64,000 nucleotides of DNA. It comes from Arthrobacter sp. (GTDB lineage Bacteria > Actinomycetota > Actinomycetes > Actinomycetales > Micrococcaceae). Position 1 is the first letter of the stretch. Every line of letters starts with the position of its first letter. The notes below the pieces were generated by a model, which was given only the letters and a program-made list of their open reading frames with translations, had not been told where the DNA came from and did no database searches. Position numbers and translations under genes: made by a program. Location of the stretch: assembly GCF_031179385.1 (NCBI RefSeq), contig NZ_JAPSHV010000003.1, positions 25,378 to 89,377 of the forward strand, written 5' to 3'. This document shows, piece after piece, positions 1-8,151 of this stretch.

Positions 1-604
1 GTGCACGTCCCAGCAGTGCCCCGCCCTGGCGGGCCAGCATGCGCCGGATGAACCGCTTGCGGATACTCGCGCCGATTCCGCGTACCGCTGATGAAGACAT
101 CGATCCACCGACCACGTTGCCCCAGTGACGCGTTACACCGCCCGCTGAGGAACCCATTGTGGCCTGTATCAGCGCTGACCCCTCTTCGCCCATCAGGATG
201 CCCATAACGAGCGTTCGTGCGCGTTCCGGATCATCGGTGGAGATCCCGTGAAGCTCCGCGACTGATTGGGCGTAGAGGGCTGTTGCCTCCAGGAAGCCGA
301 CCGTGGCTGCGGCTGAAAGCCCCAGGGAAACGACTGTGCCGATCGCCGGCACGACGGCGGTACCTCCGACGGCCGCTCCCGCCGTCGTGATCGCGACAAG
401 GTAGTCCCGCTCCAGTTTTGCGTTCAACTCGGCGGCAGTAGCTGTTGGGTCTTTCTTGCGTAGCCGCCGCAGGTTTGCAAGCACCAATGGCCGCTGAACG
501 TCGATAGCCCGTTCCACTGCACGCTGGATACCCGGCTTCGGTCGGCCGTGGCGATCGAAAACCGCCCCACTCGCGAATTTGCCCGCTGGGTTGAAGGGTG
601 CCAT
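1..604 (-). CDS. Partial hypothetical protein, cut by the left window edge
   Basis: Reading the minus strand from the ATG at 604 gives an open frame of 201 codons with no stop before the window edge, so the C-terminus is missing. The start is preceded by GGAAGGATC, a good ribosome binding site. The N-terminus is basic and polar. A glycine/alanine/valine-rich hydrophobic stretch follows at about residues 70-110 and could be one or two membrane segments or an amphipathic region. After it come SVAELHGI and a basic patch rich in Arg and Lys. I do not recognise the family with certainty. Base composition matches the neighbours. A strong hairpin terminator lies just upstream, so it is probably transcribed separately from the gene at 716-982. 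Confidence 0.7.
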   Translation of the reverse strand, partial: MAPFNPAGKFASGAVFDRHGRPKPGIQRAVERAIDVQRPLVLANLRRLRKKDPTATAAELNAKLERDYLVAITTAGAAVGGTAVVPAIGTVVSLGLSAAATVGFLEATALYAQSVAELHGISTDDPERARTLVMGILMGEEGSALIQATMGSSAGGVTRHWGNVVGGSMSSSAVRGIGASIRKRFIRRMLARQGGALLGRA

Positions 605-662
605 TGCTGATCCTTCCGTCGAGTTGTTCAAGTCTGGCTTACTTGGCTTCGCAAAGCCATGC

Positions 663-698
663 AAAACGCCCCGTCGGATGGGGCCGACGGGGCGTTTT
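663..698 (-). terminator. Perfect-stem rho-independent terminator
   Basis: A 15-bp perfect inverted repeat (AAAACGCCCCGTCGG and its complement) closes a 6-nt loop. The A-tract and T-tract flank the stem on both sides, so it can work in either direction. It lies downstream of the minus-strand membrane-protein gene ending at 716. Confidence 0.9.
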
Positions 699-715
699 AG
701 TAGATGTCGCCCAGA

Positions 716-982
716 TTATGCGTGCGAGCGATTCTTGGTGATGGCACCGTACACGAGGAGAACGATGATCGCTCCACCGATGGCCAGCAGCCATGAAGAA
801 AGCGAGAAGAATTCGTTCACGCCGACGTTGAAGAGGAGGTTGCCAAGGAAACCTCCGAGCAGGGCGCCGATCACGCCGAGAATAAGCGTCATTACCCAGC
901 CGCCACCCTGCCGTCCAGGGAGAATCAGTTTGGCGATGGCGCCTGCAATAAGACCGAGAAGAAGAAATGCTAGGAAATTCAT
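716..982 (-). CDS. GlsB/YeaQ/YmgE family small membrane protein
   Basis: An 88-residue, very hydrophobic protein with three predicted membrane segments. They are rich in small residues, with the typical LILPGRQGGGW loop after the first segment (about residues 18-30). This is the transglycosylase-associated protein family (GlsB/YeaQ/YmgE). Members are common stress-induced membrane proteins, but their molecular function is not settled. I chose the ATG at 982 because AAGGAG sits 6 nt upstream and the sequence then begins MNFLAFLLLGL, as family members do; the longer frame upstream adds only polar residues. It is monocistronic and followed by a strong terminator. Confidence 0.85.
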   Translation of the reverse strand: MNFLAFLLLGLIAGAIAKLILPGRQGGGWVMTLILGVIGALLGGFLGNLLFNVGVNEFFSLSSWLLAIGGAIIVLLVYGAITKNRSHA

Positions 983-1348
983 GAAGTACTCCTTAATCGA
1001 ACTTCTATCCACGCAACTTGTTTGTCGATTTCGACCGTGCACCGAAGTGCAACTGCACACCACCCTACTTCATCAGTGAGCTTAGTAATAGCTTATGGTC
1101 CTGCTGGTGCAACCATTAAACTCCTGCCTGCCCGCATTGCAACCCCCCGTAATCAAAACTTCACCGGGGGCAGGATTGATCCGCAGAAAAAGGGCTCGCT
1201 CAATTTCTGCGCGATGCTCGGAGCCACACCAACCGGAAGACAGTATGCTGATTACATAGCGTGTTATTCGCCACCCGCTTCTGCTGCTGCAACAAGCAGC
1301 GAACAAACAGAAAAATTGCCAAGCGGGTCAAATCAAGGAGTAGTTGGT
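983..1348. other. Divergent intergenic region, no gene seen
   Basis: This 366-bp gap separates two divergently transcribed small membrane-protein genes. It contains several weak inverted repeats (for example CCCCC and GGGGG about 16 nt apart near 1144-1172) and a TATGCT box near 1243 that could serve the plus-strand gene. No frame here has a credible start, ribosome site and coding composition. Confidence 0.5.
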
Positions 1349-1606
1349 ATGAGAATCGGTTCCTCCATCGTCCTGATTGCACTCGGGGCAATCCTGGCCT
1401 TCGCCGTTGCAGACAATCTGGTGAACTTCATCGACCTCACCCTCGTGGGCTACATCCTCATGGGAGTCGGTGTTCTGGGACTCATCATCTCGCTCCTGAT
1501 GAATGCGCCGCGCAACCAGAAGCGAGTGAGCGAATCGCGCACTGTGCAGGATCCGAACACCGGTGAGCGGATCACCCGCAATGAAACCCGCGACGGCGGG
1601 ATCTAA
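1349..1606 (+). CDS. DUF6458 family membrane protein
   Basis: An 85-residue protein starting MRIGSSIVLIALGAILAF. It has two membrane segments (about residues 5-22 and 30-52) and a short polar, charged C-terminal tail (RVSESRTVQDPNTGERI). This pattern matches the actinobacterial DUF6458 family, which has no known function. The start at 1349 has AAGGAG 8 nt upstream. The longer open frame that begins at 1022 lacks a ribosome site and was not used. It is a single gene followed by a hairpin terminator. Confidence 0.85.
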   Translation: MRIGSSIVLIALGAILAFAVADNLVNFIDLTLVGYILMGVGVLGLIISLLMNAPRNQKRVSESRTVQDPNTGERITRNETRDGGI

Positions 1607-1646
1607 CCCTTAGACGAATCCACCTGGGCCGACGGCCCCGATCAGC

Positions 1647-1686
1647 GAAGAAGCCACCTGCCTCTCGGCGCGGGTGGCTTCTTCAT
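1647..1686 (+). terminator. Rho-independent terminator after the DUF6458 gene
   Basis: A 12-bp inverted repeat (GAAGAAGCCACC with its complement) and a 14-nt loop, followed by a short T-rich stretch. It lies 41 nt after the stop codon. Confidence 0.8.
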
Positions 1687-1768
1687 TTAAGCCGTCACCT
1701 CCCGTCCGGGAACAGGACTACGTGTACGACCGCCAGGTCTCCCAATCTGCCTTTTCTTCCGTTTTCCA

Positions 1769-1798
1769 TTGACATCCAAACATAAACACAGATAGAGT
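1769..1798 (+). promoter_or_regulatory. Likely promoter of the fructose operon
   Basis: TTGACA at 1769-1774 is followed after 18 nt by TAGAGT at 1793-1798, about 50 nt upstream of the regulator start. The spacer contains the ACA-rich string CCAAACATAAACACAG, a plausible DeoR-type operator; the operator assignment is inference. Confidence 0.6.
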
Positions 1799-1847
1799 CA
1801 CTGAAACAGAAATACCTGTGACTCTGGTCACCAGTCGAGGAGGCGCT

Positions 1848-2615
1848 GTGTTCGCCGAGGAACGCTATAACAGGATCGCCGCCTTGGTGGCGTCCGAAGG
1901 CCGCGTTACCGTGGCGCAACTCGCCGCCCGCTTCAACATCACCAAGGAGACTGTCCGGCGGGACCTCGCGCTTCTGGAAAAGGACGGAATTCTCCGCCGC
2001 GTACACGGAGGTGCCGTCCCGGCTACCAACGCCAGCACCAGCGAGCTCAGCCTGTCCAGCCGCGAAGGTCGGAATCAGGCGGAGAAAGCCCGCATAGCCA
2101 AGGCTGCGCTGGCCATGGTGCCAGCTGAGGGATCGATTGTGCTGGACGGCGGAACCACCACCGGAAGCCTCGCAGCCCTCCTCGTTCAGGAAGCGGCGGA
2201 TCAGCTCCTGATCATCACCCACTCCGTCCCTGTCGCCCACACTCTCATCGGCTCGTCCCTCCAGCTCGAGTTCATCGGAGGGCGAGTCCGCAGCCTCACC
2301 AGTGCCTGCGTGGGAAGCGGCACCGTAGCGCGTTACAACGGCTTTCGACCGGATGTCGTTTTCATCGGCACAAACGGTGTGCACCCGGAATTCGGGCTCA
2401 GCACTCCAGACCCAGAGGAGGCCTCCGTGAAGGCGGCAATTGTTCGATCGGCGCGCCGCGTCGTCGTGCTGGCAGATGCATCGAAACTGAACGCGGAGAC
2501 CCTTGTGGGCTTCGCCGGTCTCAACGAGATCGACGCACTCATCACCGACGTCCAGCCGGACGCTGCGCTCTGCGAAGCACTGGCTGACGCGGATGTCGAG
2601 CTGGTGGTCGCATGA
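1848..2615 (+). CDS. fruR: DeoR-family regulator of the fructose operon
   Basis: A 255-residue DeoR/GlpR-type regulator. The N-terminal winged helix-turn-helix spans about residues 6-57; its recognition region reads FNITKETVRRDLALL and is followed by the family signature LRRVHGGAV. The sugar-phosphate sensing domain follows, with the DGGTTTG loop and a C-terminal IGTNGV segment. The GTG at 1848 was chosen because GAGGAGG lies 5 nt upstream; an upstream GTG at 1818 lacks a ribosome site. Its stop overlaps the fruK start (ATGA), so the two are translationally coupled. Position at the head of a fruK-fruA operon indicates a repressor answering to fructose-1-phosphate or a related sugar phosphate. 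Identity as FruR is inferred from context. Confidence 0.88.
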   Translation: MFAEERYNRIAALVASEGRVTVAQLAARFNITKETVRRDLALLEKDGILRRVHGGAVPATNASTSELSLSSREGRNQAEKARIAKAALAMVPAEGSIVLDGGTTTGSLAALLVQEAADQLLIITHSVPVAHTLIGSSLQLEFIGGRVRSLTSACVGSGTVARYNGFRPDVVFIGTNGVHPEFGLSTPDPEEASVKAAIVRSARRVVVLADASKLNAETLVGFAGLNEIDALITDVQPDAALCEALADADVELVVA

Positions 2616-3589
2616 TCATCACGCTCACGGCCAATCCCAGCCTTGACCGCACCATCGAGTTGGCCGCTCCCCTCGCCCGCGGTGCGGTGCAAAGGGCAGT
2701 GGCCAACCGGCAGGAATCGGGAGGCAAGGGCGTTAACGTCTGCCGTGCACTATCAGCAGGTGGAACCGAAGCCCTCGCGATCCTTCCGGGTCAGGACGGT
2801 GATCCGGTACTTGCCGGCCTGCTCGCCGCAGGTGTCGCCTACCGCAACCTGCCGATTCGGGCGGCCCTGCGCTCCAACGTCACCATCACGGAACCGGACG
2901 GCACCACCACCAAGATCAACGAGCCCGGTCCAGCGTTGAGCGAGCAGGAAGCCGCCACGCTCATCGACCTGGTGGTGGACTTGTCCGACGGCGCGCGCTG
3001 GCTGGTTCTTGCAGGGTCACTTCCGCCGGGCCTGCAGCAGGACTTCTATGCAGCAACCGTGCGGGCAGTCCGTACCCGGCACGGGAACCGCGCACCACTG
3101 ATCGCCCTTGACGCATCCGAAGCGGCGCTCATCGCCGCGATAGAAGGAAATGCCGCTCCGGACCTGCTCAAGCCCAACGCCGAGGAACTGTCGCAGCTCA
3201 CCGGAATCGGTCATGGTGACGAACTGGAGGACCAGCAGGACCTCGCCGTGGAGGCAGCAACCCGCCTGCTTGCCCGCGGCGTCCGCGCAGTACTGGCAAC
3301 GCTCGGATCCAAGGGTGCGCTGCTGGTAACCCCCGACGGCGCCTGGCACGCACAGCACCCCCCAATCACAGCAATTTCCACTGTCGGCGCGGGTGACTCC
3401 GCCCTTGCCGGCTATCTCCTGGCGCATACCCGCGGCGCCAGCGCTCCCGACTGCCTACGCCAGGCAGTCGCGCACGGTTCAGCGGCGGCCTCGCTGCCCG
3501 GGTCGACCGTGCCCGCCCTGCACCAGACCACGCCCGACGCCGTCACGGTCCGGGCTCTGACTCCGGCTACTTCCCCCAACCACCCATAA
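2612..3589 (+). CDS. fruK: 1-phosphofructokinase
   Basis: A 325-residue PfkB-family sugar kinase. It phosphorylates fructose-1-phosphate, the product of PTS uptake, to fructose-1,6-bisphosphate with ATP in the cytoplasm. Family marks are the N-terminal TLTANPSLDRTI, the glycine-rich SGGKGVNVCRALS substrate motif (about residues 36-48) and the C-terminal TVGAGDSALAGYL signature containing the catalytic Asp. It overlaps fruR by 4 nt and lies 17 nt before the transporter gene. Tagatose-6-phosphate kinase is the closest alternative, but the fructose transporter next door makes FruK far more likely. Confidence 0.93.
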   Translation: MIITLTANPSLDRTIELAAPLARGAVQRAVANRQESGGKGVNVCRALSAGGTEALAILPGQDGDPVLAGLLAAGVAYRNLPIRAALRSNVTITEPDGTTTKINEPGPALSEQEAATLIDLVVDLSDGARWLVLAGSLPPGLQQDFYAATVRAVRTRHGNRAPLIALDASEAALIAAIEGNAAPDLLKPNAEELSQLTGIGHGDELEDQQDLAVEAATRLLARGVRAVLATLGSKGALLVTPDGAWHAQHPPITAISTVGAGDSALAGYLLAHTRGASAPDCLRQAVAHGSAAASLPGSTVPALHQTTPDAVTVRALTPATSPNHP

Positions 3590-3606
3590 CCTCCGAAGGA
3601 AATCCC

Positions 3607-5649
3607 ATGTCCGCAATGATTACGCCTGAACTTGTCGTCCTCGACAAGTCCCTGGGCAACGACCGCGCCGACGTTATTCGTCGGCTCGCTGAACTTGTGG
3701 TGGCGCAGGGCCGCGCCGATCAGGTGGAAGGGCTGTTCGCTGATGCACTGGCCCGCGAGGAAAAGACGGCAACCGGAATCCCCGGTGGAATTGCCATTCC
3801 GCACTGCCGATCCACCTCCGTCCTTGAGCCGACTCTGGCCATGGCCCGTCTCGAACCGAAGGTCGACTTCGGCGCCAAGGACGGACCGGCAGACCTCGTG
3901 TTCTTCATCGCCGCTCCCGAGGGCGCCGACCAGCAGCACCTCAAGCTGCTGTCGAAGCTGGCCCGTTCCCTGATCAAGAAGGACTTCACCGCGTCGCTGC
4001 GCTCTGCTGCTTCTGAGCAGGAAATCGTGGCGCTGGTCGAGGAAGCAATCGAAACGGCACCTGCCAAGAAGGAGGGCGGCGCCACCTCGGTCACCCCGTC
4101 CGCAGCCGACCCCGGCACCCCCACCCCTCCGGAAGCAGCCCGCACCAAACGGCTGGTGGCTGTAACGGCTTGCCCCACCGGTATCGCTCACACTTACATG
4201 GCGGCCGACTCGCTGGTGGCGGCGGCGAAGGAAAAGGGCGTTGACCTCCAGGTTGAGACCCAGGGATCCTCTGCATCGACTCCCCTGGATCCTTCCGTGA
4301 TTGCAGCGGCAGATGCGGTGATCTTCGCGGTCGACGTCGATGTCCGGGACAAGCACCGGTTCGCCGGCAAGCCGGTTATCAACGCTCCCGTCAAGCGCGG
4401 GATCGATGAGCCCGGCGTCATGGTGGATGAGGCGCTCGCGGCGGCGGATAACCCGAACGCCCGCCGAGTCGCCGACTCATCCATGCCGGGAGCCGACGAC
4501 GACGGGCCGCGTGAGGGTGTCGGCGGACAGTTGAAGCGCGCGCTACTTACCGGCGTGAGCTACATGATCCCGTTCGTCGCCGGCGGCGGTCTGCTGATCG
4601 CCCTCGGATTCTTCCTCGGCGGATATGACATCACCGGTTTCGCCGACGACATGGTTGTCAACAACAGCCTGTGGAACCTCCCAGCCGAGTTCCCGGAAAC
4701 AGCAAAGGGAGCGCTGGGTGCCTATCTGGGTGCGGTGCTCTTCAAGATCGGTGCCCTGTCCATGGGCTTCCTGGTTCCCGCTCTTGCCGGGTACATCGCA
4801 TACGCTCTGGCCGATCGTCCCGGTATCGCACCGGGCTTCGTCGCCGGCGCAGTTGCCGGATTCATGGGCGCCGGCTTCCTCGGCGCGATTGTTGGCGGTC
4901 TCCTCGCGGGTTACGTTGCCATGAGGATCGGAAAACTGTCCGTGCCGCGCTGGCTCCGTGGCCTGATGCCGGTAGTCATCATCCCGTTGGTCGCCTCGAT
5001 TGTGGCCTCCGGACTCATGATCCTGATTCTCGGCGGGCCCATCGCCGGACTCACCGTTGCGCTCAATGATTGGCTGTCCGGTCTCACCGGCACGGGGGCT
5101 GTTCTCCTCGGCGTCATCCTTGGACTCATGATGGCGGTGGACCTCGGCGGGCCTATCAACAAGGTCGCCTACGCCTTCGCGGTTGCCGGACTTGGCGCCG
5201 GAGCGGTGGATAACCAGGCACCGTGGCAGATCATGGCGGCAGTCATGGCCGCAGGCATGGTCCCGCCGCTGGCTCTGGCTCTGGCGACGGTGATCGACCG
5301 CCGTCGTTTCTCCCTGGCCGAGCGCGAGAACGGCAAGGCGGCCTGGCTCCTTGGATCGGCATTTATCTCCGAAGGAGCGATTCCTTTCGCGGCCGCCGAT
5401 CCGCTGCGCGTCATCCCGGCGGGGATGGTGGGATCCGCCATCACGGGTGCAATGATCATGGGCACCGGTGTGACCTCCCAGGCACCCCATGGCGGCATCT
5501 TCGTATTCTTCGCGATCGGCAACGTGGCTATGTTTGTCCTATCGATCCTCGTAGGCATGGTCGTCTCGGCCCTCGCGGTGGTGGCCCTGAAGCGGTTCGC
5601 TGTTCGTAAGCCGCAACCGGCTGAGACCCCCGAGCCGGTCGCCGCCTAG
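3607..5649 (+). CDS. fruA: Fructose-specific PTS transporter EIIABC
   Basis: A 680-residue fused permease that imports fructose and phosphorylates it to fructose-1-phosphate. The EIIA domain occupies about residues 1-150, with the phospho-acceptor His66 in GIAIPHCRS. A proline-rich linker leads to the EIIB domain at about 180-280, with the phospho-acceptor Cys189 in VTACPTGIAHTYMA. The EIIC membrane domain runs from about residue 310 to the end, with roughly ten hydrophobic segments. Domain order A-B-C and total length are normal for actinobacterial FruA. GAAGGA lies 7 nt before the ATG. Phosphate would reach EIIA from HPr, encoded next, and from an Enzyme I not present in this window. Confidence 0.95.
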   Translation: MSAMITPELVVLDKSLGNDRADVIRRLAELVVAQGRADQVEGLFADALAREEKTATGIPGGIAIPHCRSTSVLEPTLAMARLEPKVDFGAKDGPADLVFFIAAPEGADQQHLKLLSKLARSLIKKDFTASLRSAASEQEIVALVEEAIETAPAKKEGGATSVTPSAADPGTPTPPEAARTKRLVAVTACPTGIAHTYMAADSLVAAAKEKGVDLQVETQGSSASTPLDPSVIAAADAVIFAVDVDVRDKHRFAGKPVINAPVKRGIDEPGVMVDEALAAADNPNARRVADSSMPGADDDGPREGVGGQLKRALLTGVSYMIPFVAGGGLLIALGFFLGGYDITGFADDMVVNNSLWNLPAEFPETAKGALGAYLGAVLFKIGALSMGFLVPALAGYIAYALADRPGIAPGFVAGAVAGFMGAGFLGAIVGGLLAGYVAMRIGKLSVPRWLRGLMPVVIIPLVASIVASGLMILILGGPIAGLTVALNDWLSGLTGTGAVLLGVILGLMMAVDLGGPINKVAYAFAVAGLGAGAVDNQAPWQIMAAVMAAGMVPPLALALATVIDRRRFSLAERENGKAAWLLGSAFISEGAIPFAAADPLRVIPAGMVGSAITGAMIMGTGVTSQAPHGGIFVFFAIGNVAMFVLSILVGMVVSALAVVALKRFAVRKPQPAETPEPVAA

Positions 5650-5664
5650 TCTCTCATCGAGGAG

Positions 5665-5699
5665 TTGGACCATTGAGCGTTTTCGCGGCCGTGGTCCAA
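5665..5699 (+). promoter_or_regulatory. Hairpin in the fruA-ptsH gap
   Basis: TTGGACCA and TGGTCCAA form an 8-bp perfect inverted repeat around a 19-nt loop, starting 15 nt after the fruA stop. No T-tract follows. It may be a processing or attenuation site that sets the level of ptsH relative to fruA; that role is inference. Confidence 0.45.
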
Positions 5700-5814
5700 C
5701 CCCACGGTGGATGAGGAAACAGCCCTGCTGAAGGCCGCCGCGAAAGGCCTCGTTGCCGATTCTGCAAACTCTGGGCCTGTAGGCTCACAACCAAACGCAA
5801 CCGGAAGGAAAATC

Positions 5815-6090
5815 ATGATCGAACGCAAAGCAACCGTAGCCAGCCGGGTGGGGCTCCATGCTCGTCCTGCCGCCATCTTCGCCGAGGCGGCGGGTGAACT
5901 CCCGGTTGAGGTAACCATCGCGATGGAAAGCAGTCCGGCAGACGAGGCCATGGACGCGTCGAGCATCCTTTCCCTGATGAGCCTCGGAGCCGAACACGGC
6001 GATGTGGTGGTGCTCCGGTCGGAGGACGACGGCGCTGAAGAGGCCCTGGACTCATTGGTGCGGATCCTCGAGACGGATCACGACGCCTAG
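5815..6090 (+). CDS. ptsH: HPr phosphocarrier protein
   Basis: A 91-residue HPr. The active-site His15 lies in SRVGLHARPAA, where Enzyme I phosphorylates it before transfer to EIIA domains. The region equivalent to the regulatory Ser46 reads DASSILSLMSLG, with Ser50 in the matching place; whether it is phosphorylated by HPr kinase in this organism is unknown. The ATG at 5815 has GGAAGGA 7 nt upstream and gives His at exactly position 15. The frame stays open upstream to a GTG at 5707, but that extension has no ribosome site and is not expected in HPr. A strong terminator follows. Confidence 0.95.
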   Translation: MIERKATVASRVGLHARPAAIFAEAAGELPVEVTIAMESSPADEAMDASSILSLMSLGAEHGDVVVLRSEDDGAEEALDSLVRILETDHDA

Positions 6091-6132
6091 CAGGCGGGAG
6101 ACTTCGGGCGCCGAAATAAGTGCCTAAAGCAA

Positions 6133-6170
6133 AATAGGTGCGTCCACCCGTTCTAATGGACGCACCTATT
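6133..6170 (+). terminator. Terminator of the fructose operon
   Basis: A 14-bp perfect stem (AATAGGTGCGTCCA and its complement) around a 10-nt loop, 42 nt after ptsH. A-rich and T-containing flanks on both sides suggest it may also stop transcripts arriving from the minus strand. Confidence 0.85.
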
Positions 6171-6223
6171 GCTGTGTAACCCGAGGACCCCCCACGGTCA
6201 CCGGGAGTTACATAATCATAATT

Positions 6224-6295
6224 TTGACACAGCTTGATGAAAACGTGAATAGTGTTTCTTCTATAAGACGAAAAATCATCCAAAAGGACTAATGG
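6224..6295 (+). promoter_or_regulatory. Orphan promoter-like region with ribosome site and ATG
   Basis: An AT-rich island unlike its surroundings. TTGACA lies at 6224-6229, weak -10 candidates follow (GAATAG near 6248, TATAAG at 6263-6268), then AAAAGGA and an ATG at 6293. The frame from that ATG ends after about 24 codons inside the 3' end of the convergent membrane-protein gene, so no normal gene follows it. Confidence 0.4.
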
Positions 6296-6300
6296 GTCCC

Positions 6301-7041
6301 CTAGAGCTTCCGGTCCTCGCTCGCCAGGAAGTTGGATGCTCTGCCGCTTGTAGCGCGTCTGCCTGACAGCCAGATCATGGCGAGACCCATGGTCACCAGG
6401 ACGATTGCGCCGAACGGCAGGACAAGGTCAGCCGCGCCGGTGGGCAGGCTGGTGAGCTGGAGAGTAGCGTGCGCGAGCACCATAGCGAAGCCGACGGCCA
6501 TCAATCCCGCGGCACTCCGATGGAGGCGCAGTGCGGAAGTGTCACGTGCCCGCGCAACCGCAGAACCTATGAGGCAGGCGCCGATGTAGGCCGGGTATAG
6601 CCGTCCCAGGTGGGCGTACCACTGCACTGACGTCTGGCCGGCATAGGCCCTCAGGCCTGTCGAGGACTCGGGCAGGTCGCTGAGTGCGAAGAGAAGTACC
6701 GTGCCCACCACCGTGACGGTAAGCGCCGTCACGCCGAGAGGGCCCCGGATCAGCCGAAGGGCGCGCGCAGACCCGAAAGCGGCTGCACCGCGCATGCCGA
6801 GCAGCAGCATGACGGCATAGAGGCTGAGCCTGATGATCAGGTTGGCGATATTGACTCCGCCAAGCAGACTGTCAACAGCGAGATAGATGTGCGGCAGGCT
6901 CAGCGCCACTGCGACGCACAGCAGGACCAGCACAGCAAAGACACTGCGGCCCCGTCCCCGTAGGGCATCCGGCAGCCTCATGGCAGCGAACAGCAGACAC
7001 AGTCCGAGGGCCAGCCACTGGATAACCACTCCCACGCTCAT
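6301..7041 (-). CDS. Multi-pass membrane protein paired with an HTH regulator
   Basis: A 246-residue protein with about seven predicted membrane segments, from the first (about residues 3-20) to the last (about 205-228), and a short charged tail. I chose the ATG at 7041 because it overlaps the stop of the upstream regulator gene (ATGA), implying coupled translation; a start 15 nt earlier is also open. The general form, and the pairing with an HTH protein, recall the actinobacterial MAB_1171c-like putative transporters, but those are usually longer and I cannot confirm the family. No transport or catalytic motif is visible. Its job is probably linked to signals handled by the regulator. Confidence 0.65.
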   Translation of the reverse strand: MSVGVVIQWLALGLCLLFAAMRLPDALRGRGRSVFAVLVLLCVAVALSLPHIYLAVDSLLGGVNIANLIIRLSLYAVMLLLGMRGAAAFGSARALRLIRGPLGVTALTVTVVGTVLLFALSDLPESSTGLRAYAGQTSVQWYAHLGRLYPAYIGACLIGSAVARARDTSALRLHRSAAGLMAVGFAMVLAHATLQLTSLPTGAADLVLPFGAIVLVTMGLAMIWLSGRRATSGRASNFLASEDRKL

Positions 7042-7772
7042 CCCAGGTTCTCCCATAACGCCTTGTCGCGTGTGCTGTCCTGCTCCTGCTTGCGCAACCT
7101 TTTGCCCAGACCGTCCAATCTATCCCGCGCGATCAGGATGAGTTCGGAATCGGGCAGGGAGCTCAGGACCTGCTCACGGCCATCCTCGGCCCACCCCCCT
7201 TCTTCGGGAGTGAGGAGCCCGGTTACCACCAAACCATTGGCAAGGGAAACCCCGGAGACACGGGCAACTTCCACGCATAGCTGCGTGCTCAATCTGCCGG
7301 CGCTGAGCTGGGCAGAAAGGTTTTGGGGTGCAATCCCTGTTCGCGCCGTCAGCGCCTGACGCAGTTCGCCACGGTCGACGGCGTCGAACCAGGTCCTGAC
7401 CGAGTACCGGTGCGGGAGCGGCGCAAGTTGGAAGCTCACTGGTCGGCCCACACAGTCCGCATCTTCGCTCCGGCCGAGAATCAGCCTCAGCAGATCCATC
7501 GGTGAAACCTGGCTGAGGTATTCCGCCGGTGTAGGCGGCAGTATCCCATCTGCGAGATCAAAATAGCCGTCGAACTGACTGAGCGCTTGCACCGGAGGAA
7601 CGCCATAAGCGCGGGCGATGTTGACGACGGTTTCCACCGAGACCTTCCCGCGCACCAGCTGCTGGGCAAGGGTAGACCGCTTGATGTCCGCCTTGCGGCA
7701 GAGATCCGACACCGTTGCATCAGGGGCAATCTGGTTGCGCCACAGCTGAAAGGCTTTAGCTGTGACCGTCAT
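7038..7772 (-). CDS. Regulator with two HTH segments
   Basis: A 244-residue soluble protein. Residues 19-58 (VSDLCRKADIKRSTLAQQLV, then the RAYGV region) read as an XRE-like helix-turn-helix. Residues 136-175 (ELRQALTARTGIAPQNLSAQ, then the RVSGV region) repeat the same pattern, so the chain seems to hold two related DNA-binding units joined by a linker. The C-terminus is rich in Arg, Lys and Glu and may form a helix. It overlaps the downstream membrane-protein gene by 4 nt. The protein is likely a transcription factor, possibly acting on its own two-gene operon, but its ligand and targets are unknown. Confidence 0.7.
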   Translation of the reverse strand: MTVTAKAFQLWRNQIAPDATVSDLCRKADIKRSTLAQQLVRGKVSVETVVNIARAYGVPPVQALSQFDGYFDLADGILPPTPAEYLSQVSPMDLLRLILGRSEDADCVGRPVSFQLAPLPHRYSVRTWFDAVDRGELRQALTARTGIAPQNLSAQLSAGRLSTQLCVEVARVSGVSLANGLVVTGLLTPEEGGWAEDGREQVLSSLPDSELILIARDRLDGLGKRLRKQEQDSTRDKALWENLG

Positions 7773-7938
7773 TGTTGCCCTTCACGTTGAGATTGACGGG
7801 ATTGAAGTCAACTGGACTTTCCACCCCTACTGTGAAGTATAGTTGGAGAGCTGGCTCCCCATTCTGCGATTCCCCCATACGCAGAACGCGGAGCCAGTCT
7901 CACGTTAAAGGCACATACGCCTGCGCTCCCCTACCGGA

Positions 7939-8151
7939 TTACCAGCGCACCTTCTTCTCGGGCTTTCCCTGCTTGCCGCTGGCGTGAAGGGATTTGTTCC
8001 TCCGACCGGTGCTATGGGCACTGTCAAGCTCCCCGAAGGCTGGATTCTTTTTGGCAAGCGCCTCGCGGGCGCGCGGGTCGTCCACGAGCTTCTTGGCCGC
8101 GGCTTCAGTAACGCGCACGTTAAGGGGCTGTTGGTTGTCTTGCTGGGTCAT
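7939..8151 (-). CDS. Small basic hypothetical protein
   Basis: A 70-residue polar protein with no membrane segment or cysteine. The N-terminal half (NVRVTEAAAKKLVDDPRARE) looks helical; the C-terminal third is basic and ends GKPEKKVRW. The ATG is preceded by GAGGAGAG at good spacing, the best evidence that it is real, and the composition fits the genome. I do not recognise a family. It stands alone, with large gaps on both sides. Confidence 0.65.
   Translation of the reverse strand: MTQQDNQQPLNVRVTEAAAKKLVDDPRAREALAKKNPAFGELDSAHSTGRRNKSLHASGKQGKPEKKVRW

Noticed and set aside
1022..1348. Long N-terminal extension of the DUF6458 protein
   Set aside because: The added text is low in coding character and the internal ATG has an ideal ribosome site and family-like start.
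4543..5490. A long minus-strand frame inside fruA
   Set aside because: Antisense shadow of the EIIC domain; rich in His, Arg and Gly with no recognisable domain.
5707..5814. A 36-residue N-terminal extension of HPr
   Set aside because: No ribosome site at the upstream GTG, and the active His would move from position 15.
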